Assembly (NCBI RefSeq): GCF_036632915.2
Contig: NZ_CP155552.1
Coordinates: forward strand, 868,001 to 932,000
Length of the DNA stretch: 64,000 bases
Direction: 5' to 3'
Source of the DNA: Faecalibacterium taiwanense
Lineage (GTDB): Bacteria > Bacillota > Clostridia > Oscillospirales > Ruminococcaceae
The translations under genes were made by a program, and so were the position numbers. The notes under the pieces were generated by a model. It ran no database searches and was not told the origin of the DNA. It saw nothing but the letters and a program-made list of their open reading frames with translations. The stretch's first letter is position 1. Every line of letters begins with the position of its first letter. Of this stretch, positions 55,854 to 64,000 are shown in pieces.

Positions 55854-58593
55854 ATAGTGATAGGTAATCCTTTGAAGTTATCGCCGGATTTTCCCCACTC
55901 CACACCGGACGTGCGACTTTCACCGCATCCGGCGTTCCATCGGTTGTTTTCACAAGCATTTAATCAATCACCAAATGAAATGTTAGTTTTCTATTGCGGA
56001 CAAACCAGCCTGCTGGCGCAGACTGTTCACTTTTAACATCAGTTCCTTTGTTGCCTTGAGCGTGTCGGCTATCTCTTTTAGCTCATTCTTAGGACACTCT
56101 TGCAGGAGTGGAAGAAATCTATTATGGAACAAAATCATATTTCGATAGCGTTCCTTGCCGCCCAATTCTGCCGGTGTTTTCAGCCAGCATACTATGTCAG
56201 CCGCATTTTCAAAGAGTTCCCCACTTAGCGCACATTTTCCACGTTGAGCCGAGAATAGTGAAATCCTGCTGTCAGTAAGTTCTGTGCTTCGCCCCATAGA
56301 CGGTTGATTCCTCAAACCTGATAGAACAGATGAGTTCATACTTAGGTTCGTGTGTATCAATGCCCGTCCCTCTACCGTGTAACTGCAAACCGCCGCTTTC
56401 TTTGCCATCGGTATCTTGTTCTTGATGTATGCGATAGGGTAGATAGGTTGGTCGATTCCAGATACATACCGTATCATTGCCGACTTTCCAAACCGTTCTT
56501 TTTCGCTCTCGGTCATTGCGCCGCCCTCTCGAACAAGTCTGCACCCGGTTTCTGTATTGAGCCGATTTGTTAAAACTGTCATGACCTGTCTGTGGATTTT
56601 CCTGCAATCAATGCTGATGCAGGTGGCAAGTTGAAAATAATTCTGTATTCCCAGAACCATTGAATTGTACAGCCGTATTTCGTCCAAAGGTCTTTTTCCC
56701 TCTGAAGGTCGGGCAATTCGTTTCGCCTGTTCCACCAGTTTTTGCCTTTCCAGTTCCAACTTTTTGTCACAGATATGAGATTGCACGATGTACTTCCTGC
56801 TTTTCGGTCTGACTCGTATCTTAAACCCAAGAAACTCTGAATAGCGTTTTCTAACATTGACTATCCTTGTTTTCTCTGGCGATACCTCCAACCTCAGCCT
56901 CTCGGTTATCCATGCCGTTACAGCCTCTTTCGTTCTCAAAGCGTCCTCTTTATTCCGGCAGAAAATTCTGAAATCATCTGCATATCTCACGATATACATT
57001 TCTTTCAACCCTGTTTTCCTCATTTTGAGGAATGCCTTGCTCCGGTCAAAAGTAATCGAGTTTCTGATTTTCCTCTCATACCCGTATTCCTTTACAAGAG
57101 GGTGGTTCTGCCATTGGCTCTCAACCCATTTGTCCAGTTCATTCAGCACGATATTGGCAAGCAACGGTGAAATGATACCGCCTTGCGGAGTGCCTTTGTC
57201 TGGAATGAGTGTAGTGCCGTCTGGCATTCTAATCGGTGCTTTCAGAATCCGCTTGATAATAAAAATCAACTGTTTGTCGTGTATTCCCATTGCCCATATT
57301 TGCCGCATTAGCTTGCTGTGATTTACGTTGTCGAAAAATCCTTTTATATCAAACTCAATCACATAATGCAGGTTCATGCGTTGAAGCATGGTGTAAGTTT
57401 TCTGCACGGCGTGTTCCACGGAACGGTTCGGGCGAAAGCCGTAACTGTTGTCGCTGAATTTCGCTTCGCAGATTGGCTCTATGACCTGTTTGATACATTG
57501 CTGTACCAGCCTGTCCCAGATACAGGGAATACCTAACGGTCTGGTTTTTCCGTTTGGTTTCGGAATGTCTTTGCGTCTTACCGGCTTTGGGCGGTATCCG
57601 TGCTGACTTCCTGTGACAATAAACCTCACTTTCTCTGCAACTGTTTCGGGCGGTAAACACCCGATGTCACTGATGTTTTTGTTGTCTGTTCCTGCTGTGT
57701 AGCTTCCTCCGTTTGCTTTGATGTTCCGATATGCCAGAAGAATGTTGTCCCGGCTCAGAATTAAATCCATAAGGTCGGTAAAATTTTCTCCTCCAAACTT
57801 CGATGATAGAGTTCATCAAAAACTGGCTGCATACCGTAATACTCGGCATGACGTAAGTCATCTACACATAGAGTTTTGTTTTTCTTTGGCATAAGGCATC
57901 ACCTCCTTTTTGCGAAAGTGACCCTTTTGGTCTTACTCGAATCCTTATGTTGGATTGAATAATGCCTGCTTATCTCAACCGACTTGTGGCCATTCCTCCG
58001 TAGCTCACATAACGCAAGCACATCATAGGTTCGACCACTACTTTTCAGCAGCAGTTCGTCTGCTTATTGTTTTTCGTCAGACTATTCCTTGCGGAATCTG
58101 CTGCCTTTCCTCGTTCCGATAGTTCTATCTGTTCATACATACCCATAGGTTCCTGCTATAGACCTGTCGGCTTGCCTGTGCCTGTAACACAGCATGGTCG
58201 TTCGTAGGATCAATTTCTACTAAACCACACCGACTGCGCATTAACGCACCCACACATTTCTGCGTGGTCTTCTTTTAGACCTGTACATTCGCAGGTTCGT
58301 CAGTCCGCCCGCCAAAGCGAACATTCTAACCATAGGTATCTTATAGACTCTCGGCTTATAGGTAACACAGTCTGCCTCCAGACCGCTTTCGACCACTTTA
58401 GGCAGTGGTTACGGTTACTCTCAGCCTTTGTCATGGGGCTTCGTACACCAGCCATTACAGCTAATGCACGCCCATCAAGGGTAGGCGTTTCAGGGCGTTA
58501 CCCCGTCATTCCACCTATCAAACTACCAGTTCTCCGAACAACGGAAAACCGTTGCTCGTGCGCAGACTTTTACCGTCTGCGAACGAGTCGCAC
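55854..58593 (-). mobile_element. Group II intron in virD4
   Basis: 2740 bases. The 5' end GTGCGACTCG fits the GUGYG rule. Domain V (GGAACGCCGGATGC, GAAAGTCGCACGTCCGGTGTGG; about 55913-55952) and domain VI end with CCTATCACTAT. Exon sequences join to restore DEFWTKAETLLY. Its reverse transcriptase is a distant relative of the one in the virB4 intron. Domains I-III occupy 57893-58593. Confidence 0.9.
55983..57892 (-). pseudogene. ltrA: Group II intron reverse transcriptase, N-terminal frameshift
   Basis: ATG 57892 lies behind AAAGGAGGTGATGCCTT and opens PKKNKTLCVDDLRHAEYYGM, but this frame stops after 43 codons. One more A in the run at 57784-57787 (four A on the minus strand) would join EEK to NFTDLMDLILSRD. 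The remainder (57770 down, 595 codons) has all reverse transcriptase motifs (DIKGFFDNVNH, KGTPQGGIISPLL, RYADDFRIF) and the maturase and HNH-like regions (KCALSGELFENAADIVCW). It could be active only if started internally. Confidence 0.8.
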
Positions 58594-58804
58594 TCGTCCA
58601 GAACTCATCACCGGCTTTTCCATCACCCTTTGTGTTGGCAATCAGCGTTGTCACCAGTTTCAGAATGTCTTTTTCTGAATGGATATAGGCAAATGGGTTA
58701 TAGTGCATCGACTTCTGAAAGTTGATGGTGTTGAAAATCTTGATGGTGTAGCCATGCTTCAAAAGGGCGTTGCCGCACTCAATCACGATGCTGCCTTTCG
58801 GGTT
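58594..58804 (-). pseudogene. VirD4-like coupling protein, internal fragment
   Basis: Seventy codons, NPKGSIVIECGNALLKHGY through DEFWT, from the region after Walker A of VirD4. It is bounded on one side by the group II intron (58593) and on the other by the tet-bearing element. In relatives the first residue is Asp (DPKGS), so the joint lies at or just beyond 58803. Confidence 0.85.
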
Positions 58805-58839
58805 TTGTCAATAAGGATAGAGAAAAAAGTAAATTATTT

Positions 58840-59104
58840 TTATGAGGTTACAACATCGGATTGAATAAGGCGCAGTACCTTGTCGGTAAAGGTTTCCCGG
58901 CTGGTCTGGCTGAAATGGAAATAAATATCAAAGGTCGTACCGCCAACGGTCTTTACCATATCGGTGGCGGTACGTCCGGGGCGGGTGAAGCGTTGCCGCC
59001 CGCCATCACGGGCAGGGGATGGCCTTGCCCTCTCTGCTGGTGCTGTCGCTCCCCTCCGGGGCGGGGATGGTGCTGGTGATCGTCATGCTGGGGTCGTAGG
59101 TCAT
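58840..59104 (-). pseudogene. tnpW: TnpW-family transposon protein, frameshifted
   Basis: ATG 59104 (AAAGGAGAGCCT) opens MTYDPSMTITSTIPAPEG and stops at 59006. The other frame holds DMVKTVGGTTFDIYFHFSQT and ends at 58840, the TnpW core. Reading CCC instead of CCCC at 59015-59018 joins them as GKAIPARDGGRQ, giving 87 residues. It is the last gene before the insertion joint. Confidence 0.7.
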
Positions 59105-59606
59105 AGGCTCTCCTTTCATCATTCATCAAAGTTAATCCACGTGAGCGCCATTTTGCCGCCCACGTTGGAGTGGGGAAGGGGAATGTATTAGTCCCCTTTG
59201 AGGACTGTCCACAAGCCCCCTGATTGCAAGGCTTTTCAGCCTCTAAATGTCCACGCCTGCGGCGTTCCCGTTCGCTGGCAGCTTTCTTTCTCCGGCGCAC
59301 ATTGGCGGCGCACTCGTCACAGTATTTGCCCCGATTGGAGCGCGGCACGAACATCGCCCCGCACTCGGCACAGGGCCGCGCCTGTCCTCGGTGGAGCAAG
59401 GCGGCACACAACCCCTTGTCTGTTGGCAGGACGGCGGCGCGGAACCATTTACAGACCAGGGAATAGGTGATACTCTGGACGCAGACACAAGGCTCCCAGC
59501 CGTCATCAAGAGCAAGACAGTTGCCGCCGTCATAATTGCAGCAGTCATGCACCAGCCGCCGGACGGCTCGGTACTGCTGGTAGGTCAGTCGGGGAATGCC
59601 GTTCAC
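58953..59606 (-). CDS. Cysteine-rich VLP-domain protein
   Basis: The open frame of 217 codons starts at GTG 59606, which overlaps the relaxase stop (GTGA). LTYQQYRAVRRLVHDCCNYD, VLPTDKGLCAALL and two zinc knuckles (CAECGAMFVPRSN, YCDECAANVRRR) are typical of Cys-rich VLP proteins beside MobA/MobL relaxases. The natural end is uncertain. The frame runs across the whole tnpW start region, so one base lost in the G run at about 59224 would end it as QRGRQNGAHVD at about 59131. Function unknown. Confidence 0.7.
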   Translation of the reverse strand: MNGIPRLTYQQYRAVRRLVHDCCNYDGGNCLALDDGWEPCVCVQSITYSLVCKWFRAAVLPTDKGLCAALLHRGQARPCAECGAMFVPRSNRGKYCDECAANVRRRKKAASERERRRRGHLEAEKPCNQGACGQSSKGTNTFPFPTPTWAAKWRSRGLTLMNDERRAYDLRPQHDDHQHHPRPGGERQHQQRGQGHPLPVMAGGNASPAPDVPPPIW

Positions 59607-61068
59607 CGCTCCACCTCCCGGCGTTTCTGCTGGGTCTGCTCCTGCTGGTGTATGGCAGCATCGGCGTTCCGCTTCACCTGTTGAAGCCGCCGCAAATCGT
59701 CTTGGATAGGCTTGTACTGCTCATACTCGGCTGTGTACTCCTGGTGAAGCCTCGCCTGTTCCTGTTCCCACGCATGAACGGGGATTTTACCAGCAGGGGA
59801 ACGGTGCTTGTCCAGCTTCCGGCGGGCCATGTGGAACGTCCTCAACTCGTTCTCATGCTCCCTCTCGAATTTTTCCCGCTTGCCCTTCCACTTGATACCC
59901 TGCAACTCGTCATAGACGGGCTTGGTGTCTCGGTAGAGGTCAACAAGGCGAAGCAGTTCCTTCAATTCGTTCAGACGGTCACGCTTCGCTTTCATGGATG
60001 TGTTGATGGCCTCCGTTCGTTCACTCTGGGCGGCGATATGGGTCTCTAAATCTTCCAGCGTAGCGATGCCCCTCTCGGTCAGAAAATTGATGGCCTCGGC
60101 AAAACCTTTAAGATTTCCAATCCTGGCGTTGCGGCTCCATGCTCCGGCGTTCCGGCCCTCATAGTAGTCGGTCAGCAGGGCGGCAAGGGTCGGGGCCTGG
60201 GGCTTGCTCAATTCTTCTTTTATGGCCTTAATCCAATCCGTCAGGCCGGCGATTTTCTTCCGAATATCCCGCAGAATGTTGTTGGCCTTTTTTATCCAGC
60301 GGTTCAGATCGCCCTTGTCGGTGGGGATGCCCTTGGCCTCCATCTGGCGGACGGCCACGCCCTCATGGACGGTGGGCAGCAGGTCAAGGCCCTGACGCTC
60401 ATAGGAGCGGTGGTCGATGCGGCAGGTCAGCCCCTTTTCCTCAAACTTGGCGTTCACCATAGCGGCCCACGCCTCCCGCCAATGTTCCAGTGTTTCCGGG
60501 CTTCCCCAGTCGGTAGTGGGAACAGCGTCAAAGAGGGCTTGCCGTCCTCTCCCATAATGCGGTTCCCGTCCTCGTCCAGACGGTAGCGGCGGCGCTGCTT
60601 GCACCCCCATTTGCCGTCTGGCTCAATGGGCCGGATGGGGCAGAGAACATGAAAGTGCGGGTTAGGAATACCGCCGTCCTCCTTGTCCGGCTGGTGGATG
60701 GCAAAGTCGGCAATCATGCCCCGGCCCACAAGCTGCTCCGAAACAAATTGCCTTGCAAGAGCGATGTTTTCCTCCAATGAAAACTCGTTCTGCAAGGCAA
60801 TGTCAAAGCTATATGCAAGCTGGGCTTTCTTGCCGCGCTCGGCCTTCTCCACGGCGTTCCAGAGGGTGGCGCGGTCTTGGTACTGGTTGGGGGCCTGGGG
60901 CGGCAGGAGAATGTCTGTGCAGACCACGCCGCCCTTGTGGGTGTAGTCGCTGACCTCGCCATAGTATTCGCTATACAATTTCTCCCCGGCTCGGTAGGCG
61001 GCGGACGTGACAACAGACTGTCCCGCGCTCCGTTTGACCTGGGTAACGTGGAGATGGAACAGGGCCAA
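59603..61068 (-). pseudogene. MobA/MobL-family relaxase, frameshifted
   Basis: The first frame (61068 down, TTG start) has LFHLHVTQVKRSAGQSVVTS, AAYRAGEKLY and the histidine motif NPHFHVLCPIRP of MOBQ relaxases. It breaks at 60535-60537 (CCC on the minus strand). Four C join GKP to LFDAVPTTDWGS in the second frame, which carries the long coiled-coil C-terminus ending at 59603. Joined about 488 residues. It would mobilize this element through a helper ICE; as written it is truncated. Confidence 0.85.
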
Positions 61069-61362
61069 TTATCCGCTTTCCTGCTGGTCAGTGGCTTGGC
61101 TCACCAGGGCGGCAACTTCCGGCAGGGAAAAGACCTTTTCCATCAAAAGAAAAAAGGCCCTTTCGCTCATGCCGCGCACCTCCGGGGCGATACTCTCCAC
61201 CGCTCCGCCACGGGTGATAAGTCGGTGGTTTCGCTTCTTCCTTTCGCCTTGGGTGTAGTAGCGGATGCGGTTCTCATACCGCTGGCCTCTGTGCTGGTAC
61301 TGCTCCAACTTAGCGGTGGCCTCAGCATACTCTTTCTCTAATTCTTCGCGTGACTTGTCCAT
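61069..61362 (-). CDS. DUF3847 protein of mobilizable element
   Basis: 97 residues from ATG 61362 (AGGAGGTCAAACACG). N-terminal coiled coil (REELEKEYAEATAKLEQYQH) and NRIRYYTQGERKKRNHRLI, the DUF3847 pattern. The stop touches the relaxase TTG, so they are coupled. Probably an oriT-binding accessory, inferred from position. Confidence 0.75.
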   Translation of the reverse strand: MDKSREELEKEYAEATAKLEQYQHRGQRYENRIRYYTQGERKKRNHRLITRGGAVESIAPEVRGMSERAFFLLMEKVFSLPEVAALVSQATDQQESG

Positions 61363-61439
61363 CGTGTTTGACCTCCTTCTTGGCAAAACAAAAGACCGTC
61401 TACCTGCTGTGTCGGGTAAACGGTCAAGGGTAACGGTAT

Positions 61440-61640
61440 TCGGTTTTAGCCTCGCTGGAAAGGTGCAGACGCAGAGCGGATGTACCTTTCCAGCGAGGGC
61501 GCAGGGATAGCCGCAAAGCGGCGCAAGGGCGCAGCCCCTTGTACGGAGCGGAGCGACGCAAACGGCCCGGACTTTCGGAAGTCCGGGCCGTAGCCTCGCA
61601 GAGCGCACGATACATGGTCGCAGACCATGTATAGAAGTGC
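61440..61640. other. Hairpin cluster, candidate oriT
   Basis: Gene-free region upstream of the DUF3847-relaxase operon with three strong dyads: CTCGCTGGAAAGGT / ACCTTTCCAGCGAG (61451-61497), ACGGCCCGGACTT / AAGTCCGGGCCGT (61562-61591) and ATACATGGTC / GACCATGTAT (61610-61632). The middle one can serve as terminator for tet. The position fits an origin of transfer. Confidence 0.45.
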
Positions 61641-61661
61641 GCCCTTTGTTCCAAAGGGATT

Positions 61662-63599
61662 TTATAAGTCCATCATTGATGGGAGAATTTTGTTGAACAT
61701 ATGGCGCACCTTATCAATCCGGGTGTTTGGGCGGCGTGGCTGAAAAACTGGTTCGCCGCTGGCGATTTGATACCCCTTCAATTCTGTTAAACAAACGCTT
61801 CTCCCGTTTGTATAAAAGGTGAGGTCATTGCGGTACTCTTGCACACAGCGGGCAGGGATTTCGCCAGTAAAAATCACCTCGCTGTTTTTAACCTGGGTCG
61901 TTTCAATACTCGCGCAATATTTTGGTGCGTCATGATAAGCTCTGGAGAGATATTCCTGCGGCGCATAGAGTGTAAAAGAAAGATATGGTTCCAATAGCTG
62001 CGTCCCCGCCTTTTTCAACACCTGCTCCAATACAATAGGTGCCAATGACCGAAAGTCTGCGGGAGTGCTGACCGGACTATAATAAAGCCCATACTCAAAA
62101 CAGATTTTACAGTCCGTTACCTTCCATCCATACACGCCTTGTTCCAGACCGTAGCGGATACCATCCAATACAGCGTTTTGAAAACTCTGATTCAAGTATC
62201 CAACGGAAACTTTGCTCTCATACTGCACTCCGGTGCCAAGGGGGAGAGGGGTGACGGACAGCCCGATGGACGCCCAGAATGGATTGGGCGGCACTTCGAT
62301 ATGAATGGTGTGACTTACCGCTTTCAATGGCCTCTCCATATAGATGACGGTAGGTTCTTTTGCAGTTGTGTTGAGCTGATATTTTTCCACCAGAAGATCA
62401 GAGATAATTTCCAATTGTACCCGGCCCAAAAAGGAGAGAATGATCTCATGGGTCACAGCGTCTACTTCATAGCGCAGAAGCGGGTCGGTATCCGCAATTT
62501 CTGTCAAGGCGTTTAACAAGCGTTCCCTCTGTTCTGGTTTCTCTGGTGCAATTGTTGTCCGCAGCAAAGGGAGAGGATTGTCGCTCCACGTTTCACGGGG
62601 CAGCAGCAGTTTGTTTCCCAGCACATCATTCAGCCGCAAACTGTCGCAGGGTACAATGACGATCTCGCCCGCATGGGCAATCTCTGTTCGGACAATCTCA
62701 CCCTTTGAGGGGATACGCATTTCCGTAATTTTCAGTTTTTCTTTCCCTGCCAAGGCTACGGAATCCCGCAAATGAAGCGTACCGCTATACAACCGCAGAT
62801 AGGCAAGGCGTTGGCTCTGGTTTGCGTACTCAACTTTGAACACAGTTCCGCACAATTCAGAGCTGTTCTGCCCGGTGGGTGATTGGAATGTATCTGTGAC
62901 CGCTTCAATGAGTTGTCGGATTCCCAAGTTTACCTTGGCACTGCCATGATAGACCGGAAACAGAGAGACGCTTTGGATTCTCCTGTTTTCCTCCCGCAGA
63001 AGTTCTTCTTTGTCCATTGGTTCTCCGGCAATATATTTCTCCAACAATTCATCACAGTCCGCAATCACGGTATCCCAATTCTCCAGCCCCATGTTTTCCA
63101 TGATGGATATATCCGGGGAAAGCTGCACGTTCTGCTTAATAATCATATTTGCGGAGAGCTTATCTCGGATAGACTGATACACACCTGGCAGGTCAATCCC
63201 GTCCTGGTCGATTTTGTTAATAAAGATAACAGTTGGGATTTTCATTACTTGCAGAGCATGAAACAGAATACGGGTCTGCGCCTGAACGCCGTCTTTTGCA
63301 GAAACAACCAAAATCGCTCCGTCAAGAATGGCAAGGGAGCGATAGACCTCCGCTAAGAAATCCATATGCCCAGGAGTATCCACAATGTTGACCTTACAAT
63401 CGTGCCACTGAAAGGAAGTGACCGCCGTTTGAATGGTGATTCCACGCTGCCGCTCTAAAAACATGGTGTCCGTTCTCGTTGTTCCCTGATCCACACTGCC
63501 GGGCGCCTCGATTGCTCCGCTGGTATATAACAGGCTCTCCGTCAAGGTCGTCTTACCTGCGTCTACATGAGCAAGAATGCCAATATTGATGATTTTCAT
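61662..63599 (-). CDS. Tetracycline resistance ribosomal protection protein, Tet(W)/Tet(O)/Tet(32) group
   Basis: 645 residues from ATG 63599 (GGAGGACAATCAT). An EF-G-like GTPase with [12 protein letters not shown] (G1), DTPGHMDF (G3), NKIDQDG (G4), and loops such as [20 protein letters not shown]; the C-terminus ends [11 protein letters not shown] plus seven extra residues. It binds the ribosome and releases tetracycline. The sequence is closest to Tet(W) over much of its length (e.g. [19 protein letters not shown]), but several segments look like Tet(O) or Tet(32) ([23 protein letters not shown]). The allele is therefore unresolved and may be a mosaic. Confidence 0.93.
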   Translation of the reverse strand: MKIINIGILAHVDAGKTTLTESLLYTSGAIEAPGSVDQGTTRTDTMFLERQRGITIQTAVTSFQWHDCKVNIVDTPGHMDFLAEVYRSLAILDGAILVVSAKDGVQAQTRILFHALQVMKIPTVIFINKIDQDGIDLPGVYQSIRDKLSANMIIKQNVQLSPDISIMENMGLENWDTVIADCDELLEKYIAGEPMDKEELLREENRRIQSVSLFPVYHGSAKVNLGIRQLIEAVTDTFQSPTGQNSSELCGTVFKVEYANQSQRLAYLRLYSGTLHLRDSVALAGKEKLKITEMRIPSKGEIVRTEIAHAGEIVIVPCDSLRLNDVLGNKLLLPRETWSDNPLPLLRTTIAPEKPEQRERLLNALTEIADTDPLLRYEVDAVTHEIILSFLGRVQLEIISDLLVEKYQLNTTAKEPTVIYMERPLKAVSHTIHIEVPPNPFWASIGLSVTPLPLGTGVQYESKVSVGYLNQSFQNAVLDGIRYGLEQGVYGWKVTDCKICFEYGLYYSPVSTPADFRSLAPIVLEQVLKKAGTQLLEPYLSFTLYAPQEYLSRAYHDAPKYCASIETTQVKNSEVIFTGEIPARCVQEYRNDLTFYTNGRSVCLTELKGYQIASGEPVFQPRRPNTRIDKVRHMFNKILPSMMDL

Positions 63600-63633
63600 A
63601 TGATTGTCCTCCATACAAGGCCCAGAAGGGCGC

Positions 63634-63832
63634 AAAAATCCCCAGCGACAAATACTTTTACCGCTGGGGATGATAGGTAGGACACACATGAAAACTGCGG
63701 CCAAGGCTGGCCGTTGTCTATCACGATATGAAATGAAAAGGCAAAAGTATTCTTAAATTGGGTACAAAAACCAAGCCCTCTCCTTGAGGACGTTTGTCTT
63801 TGTTCCCATTATCAAATTTTATTTAAGAATAC
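63634..63832 (-). promoter_or_regulatory. tet leader with attenuator hairpin
   Basis: On the minus strand: inverted repeats GTATTCTTAAAT / ATTTAAGAATAC (63747-63758 and 63821-63832), a second hairpin CGGCCAAGGCTGGCCG (63698-63713), then terminator TCCCCAGCG / CGCTGGGGA followed by ATTTTTG (63670-63634). This matches the transcription-attenuation leaders of tet(M)-type genes. A short leader frame beginning [19 protein letters not shown] runs in frame into Tet without a stop. Confidence 0.7.
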
Positions 63833-63874
63833 CTTGCCGCATATTGATAAACTCCTTTGCTTGGATTTTTTTAT

Positions 63875-63903
63875 AGTATAGCATATCAAATTCCCAAAAG
63901 CAA
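63875..63903 (-). promoter_or_regulatory. tet promoter
   Basis: On the minus strand TTGCTT (63903-63898), a 17-base spacer ending in TGC, and TATACT (63880-63875), an extended -10 promoter upstream of the attenuator leader. The bases from 63904 to the window edge show no gene. Confidence 0.65.
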
Positions 63904-64000
63904 CCCTGTTAAGATAAATTTTTTCTGTCACTGCACCTCCATATCTCTCTCGTGTATACGCCATACGCAACTCTTTTCAAAAAGAAGTGGACGCGCTGGC

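Larger units (their letters stand above)
1121..64000. mobile_element. Tn1549/CTn-like integrative conjugative element, partial
   Basis: Host element of the window. Seen directly: an integrase with regulators at the left, and a leftward transfer operon with VirD4, Maff2 pilin-like protein, VirB6-like, PrgI, VirB4, NlpC/P60, DUF4315, DUF4366, TopB, YodL/LPD, TTRAP, methylase-helicase, MobC and relaxase. This gene order is known from Tn1549 and C. difficile CTn elements. The left end lies somewhere between the tRNA fragment at 1076-1120 and the gene at 1516. The right end is outside the window. VirB4, VirD4 and the helicase are each interrupted, so self-transfer is doubtful unless the introns splice and lost functions are supplied in trans. 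Confidence 0.85.
58805..64000. mobile_element. Tn4451-like mobilizable element with tet gene, partial
   Basis: Begins where virD4 sequence ends and carries tnpW at its end, as in Tn4451, then a Cys-rich VLP protein, MobA/MobL relaxase, DUF3847 and a tetracycline ribosomal protection gene. No recombinase gene is in view; it should lie beyond the right edge. The left joint is fixed to within a few bases by the virD4 reading frame. Confidence 0.8.

Noticed and set aside
63600..63704. 35-codon N-terminal extension of Tet
   Set aside because: It overlaps the attenuator hairpin, and the family start [16 protein letters not shown] has its own GGAGG; kept only as a leader observation.
1..64000. CRISPR arrays
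   Set aside because: No regularly spaced repeats and no cas genes seen. The short repeats at 810-990 and 6423-6573 lack spacer structure.

Overview
The window is a stack of mobile DNA from a low-GC Firmicute, most likely a gut clostridium (Lachnospiraceae/Oscillospiraceae type). This is judged from the Tn1549/CTn-like conjugation genes, the Tn4451-like passenger elements and AGGAGG-type ribosome binding sites before almost every gene. No chromosomal housekeeping gene is seen. The host element is an integrative conjugative element (ICE). From the left it has an integrase facing a tRNA-Arg 3' fragment (about 1.08-3.3 kb), a triple-HTH regulator, a small Xis-like protein, a MazF/PemK toxin, an XRE repressor plus ImmA-type protease with repeated operators (about 6.4-7.7 kb), then accessory DNA. 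The leftward transfer operon runs from about 58.8 kb down to 21.9 kb: VirD4, Maff2, VirB6-like, PrgI, VirB4, NlpC/P60, DUF4315, DUF4366, TopB, YodL/LPD proteins, TTRAP, a giant methylase-helicase, MobC and relaxase. A second, related integrase is cut by the left window edge and faces the same tRNA fragment.

The ICE is riddled with insertions. (1) At 8.4-17.7 kb is a resistance island. A tyrosine recombinase sits between exact 25-bp inverted repeats, with an outward promoter that reads into an XRE gene and erm(B). It is followed by broken epsilon/zeta toxin-antitoxin remnants, a broken kinase, a Cfr-like 23S rRNA methyltransferase read in frame into a KTR zinc-ribbon protein, and a serine-recombinase element. 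(2) At 25.77-32.65 kb a 6.9-kb Tn4451-like element (TnpW-like, MobV, RepA-like ATPase, ClbS-like, peptidase E, TnpV, serine recombinase) splits the methylase-helicase gene between helicase motifs. (3) From 58.80 kb to the right edge a second Tn4451-like element (TnpW, Cys-rich VLP protein, MobA/MobL relaxase, DUF3847, tetracycline ribosomal protection gene) splits virD4. (4) Two group II introns with reverse transcriptases sit in virB4 (47703-50484) and virD4 (55854-58593).

Between the resistance island and the relaxase (18.2-21.6 kb) lie two genes that share a WXG100-like N-terminus but carry different toxin-like C-termini, followed by small possible immunity genes and an M48 membrane protease. 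This looks like a polymorphic toxin cargo.

Together the window carries intact-looking determinants against macrolides/lincosamides/streptogramin B (erm(B)), probably phenicols and other peptidyl-transferase drugs (cfr-like), and tetracyclines. Eight genes are broken by single-base changes in homopolymer runs, and all eight lie in passenger elements or an intron. The ICE backbone has none that I can see. The strongest novelty candidates are the invertible-promoter-like arrangement before erm(B), a TnpV-like gene overprinted in another frame inside the methylase-helicase gene, the Cfr-KTR fusion, and the WXG100 toxin pair.
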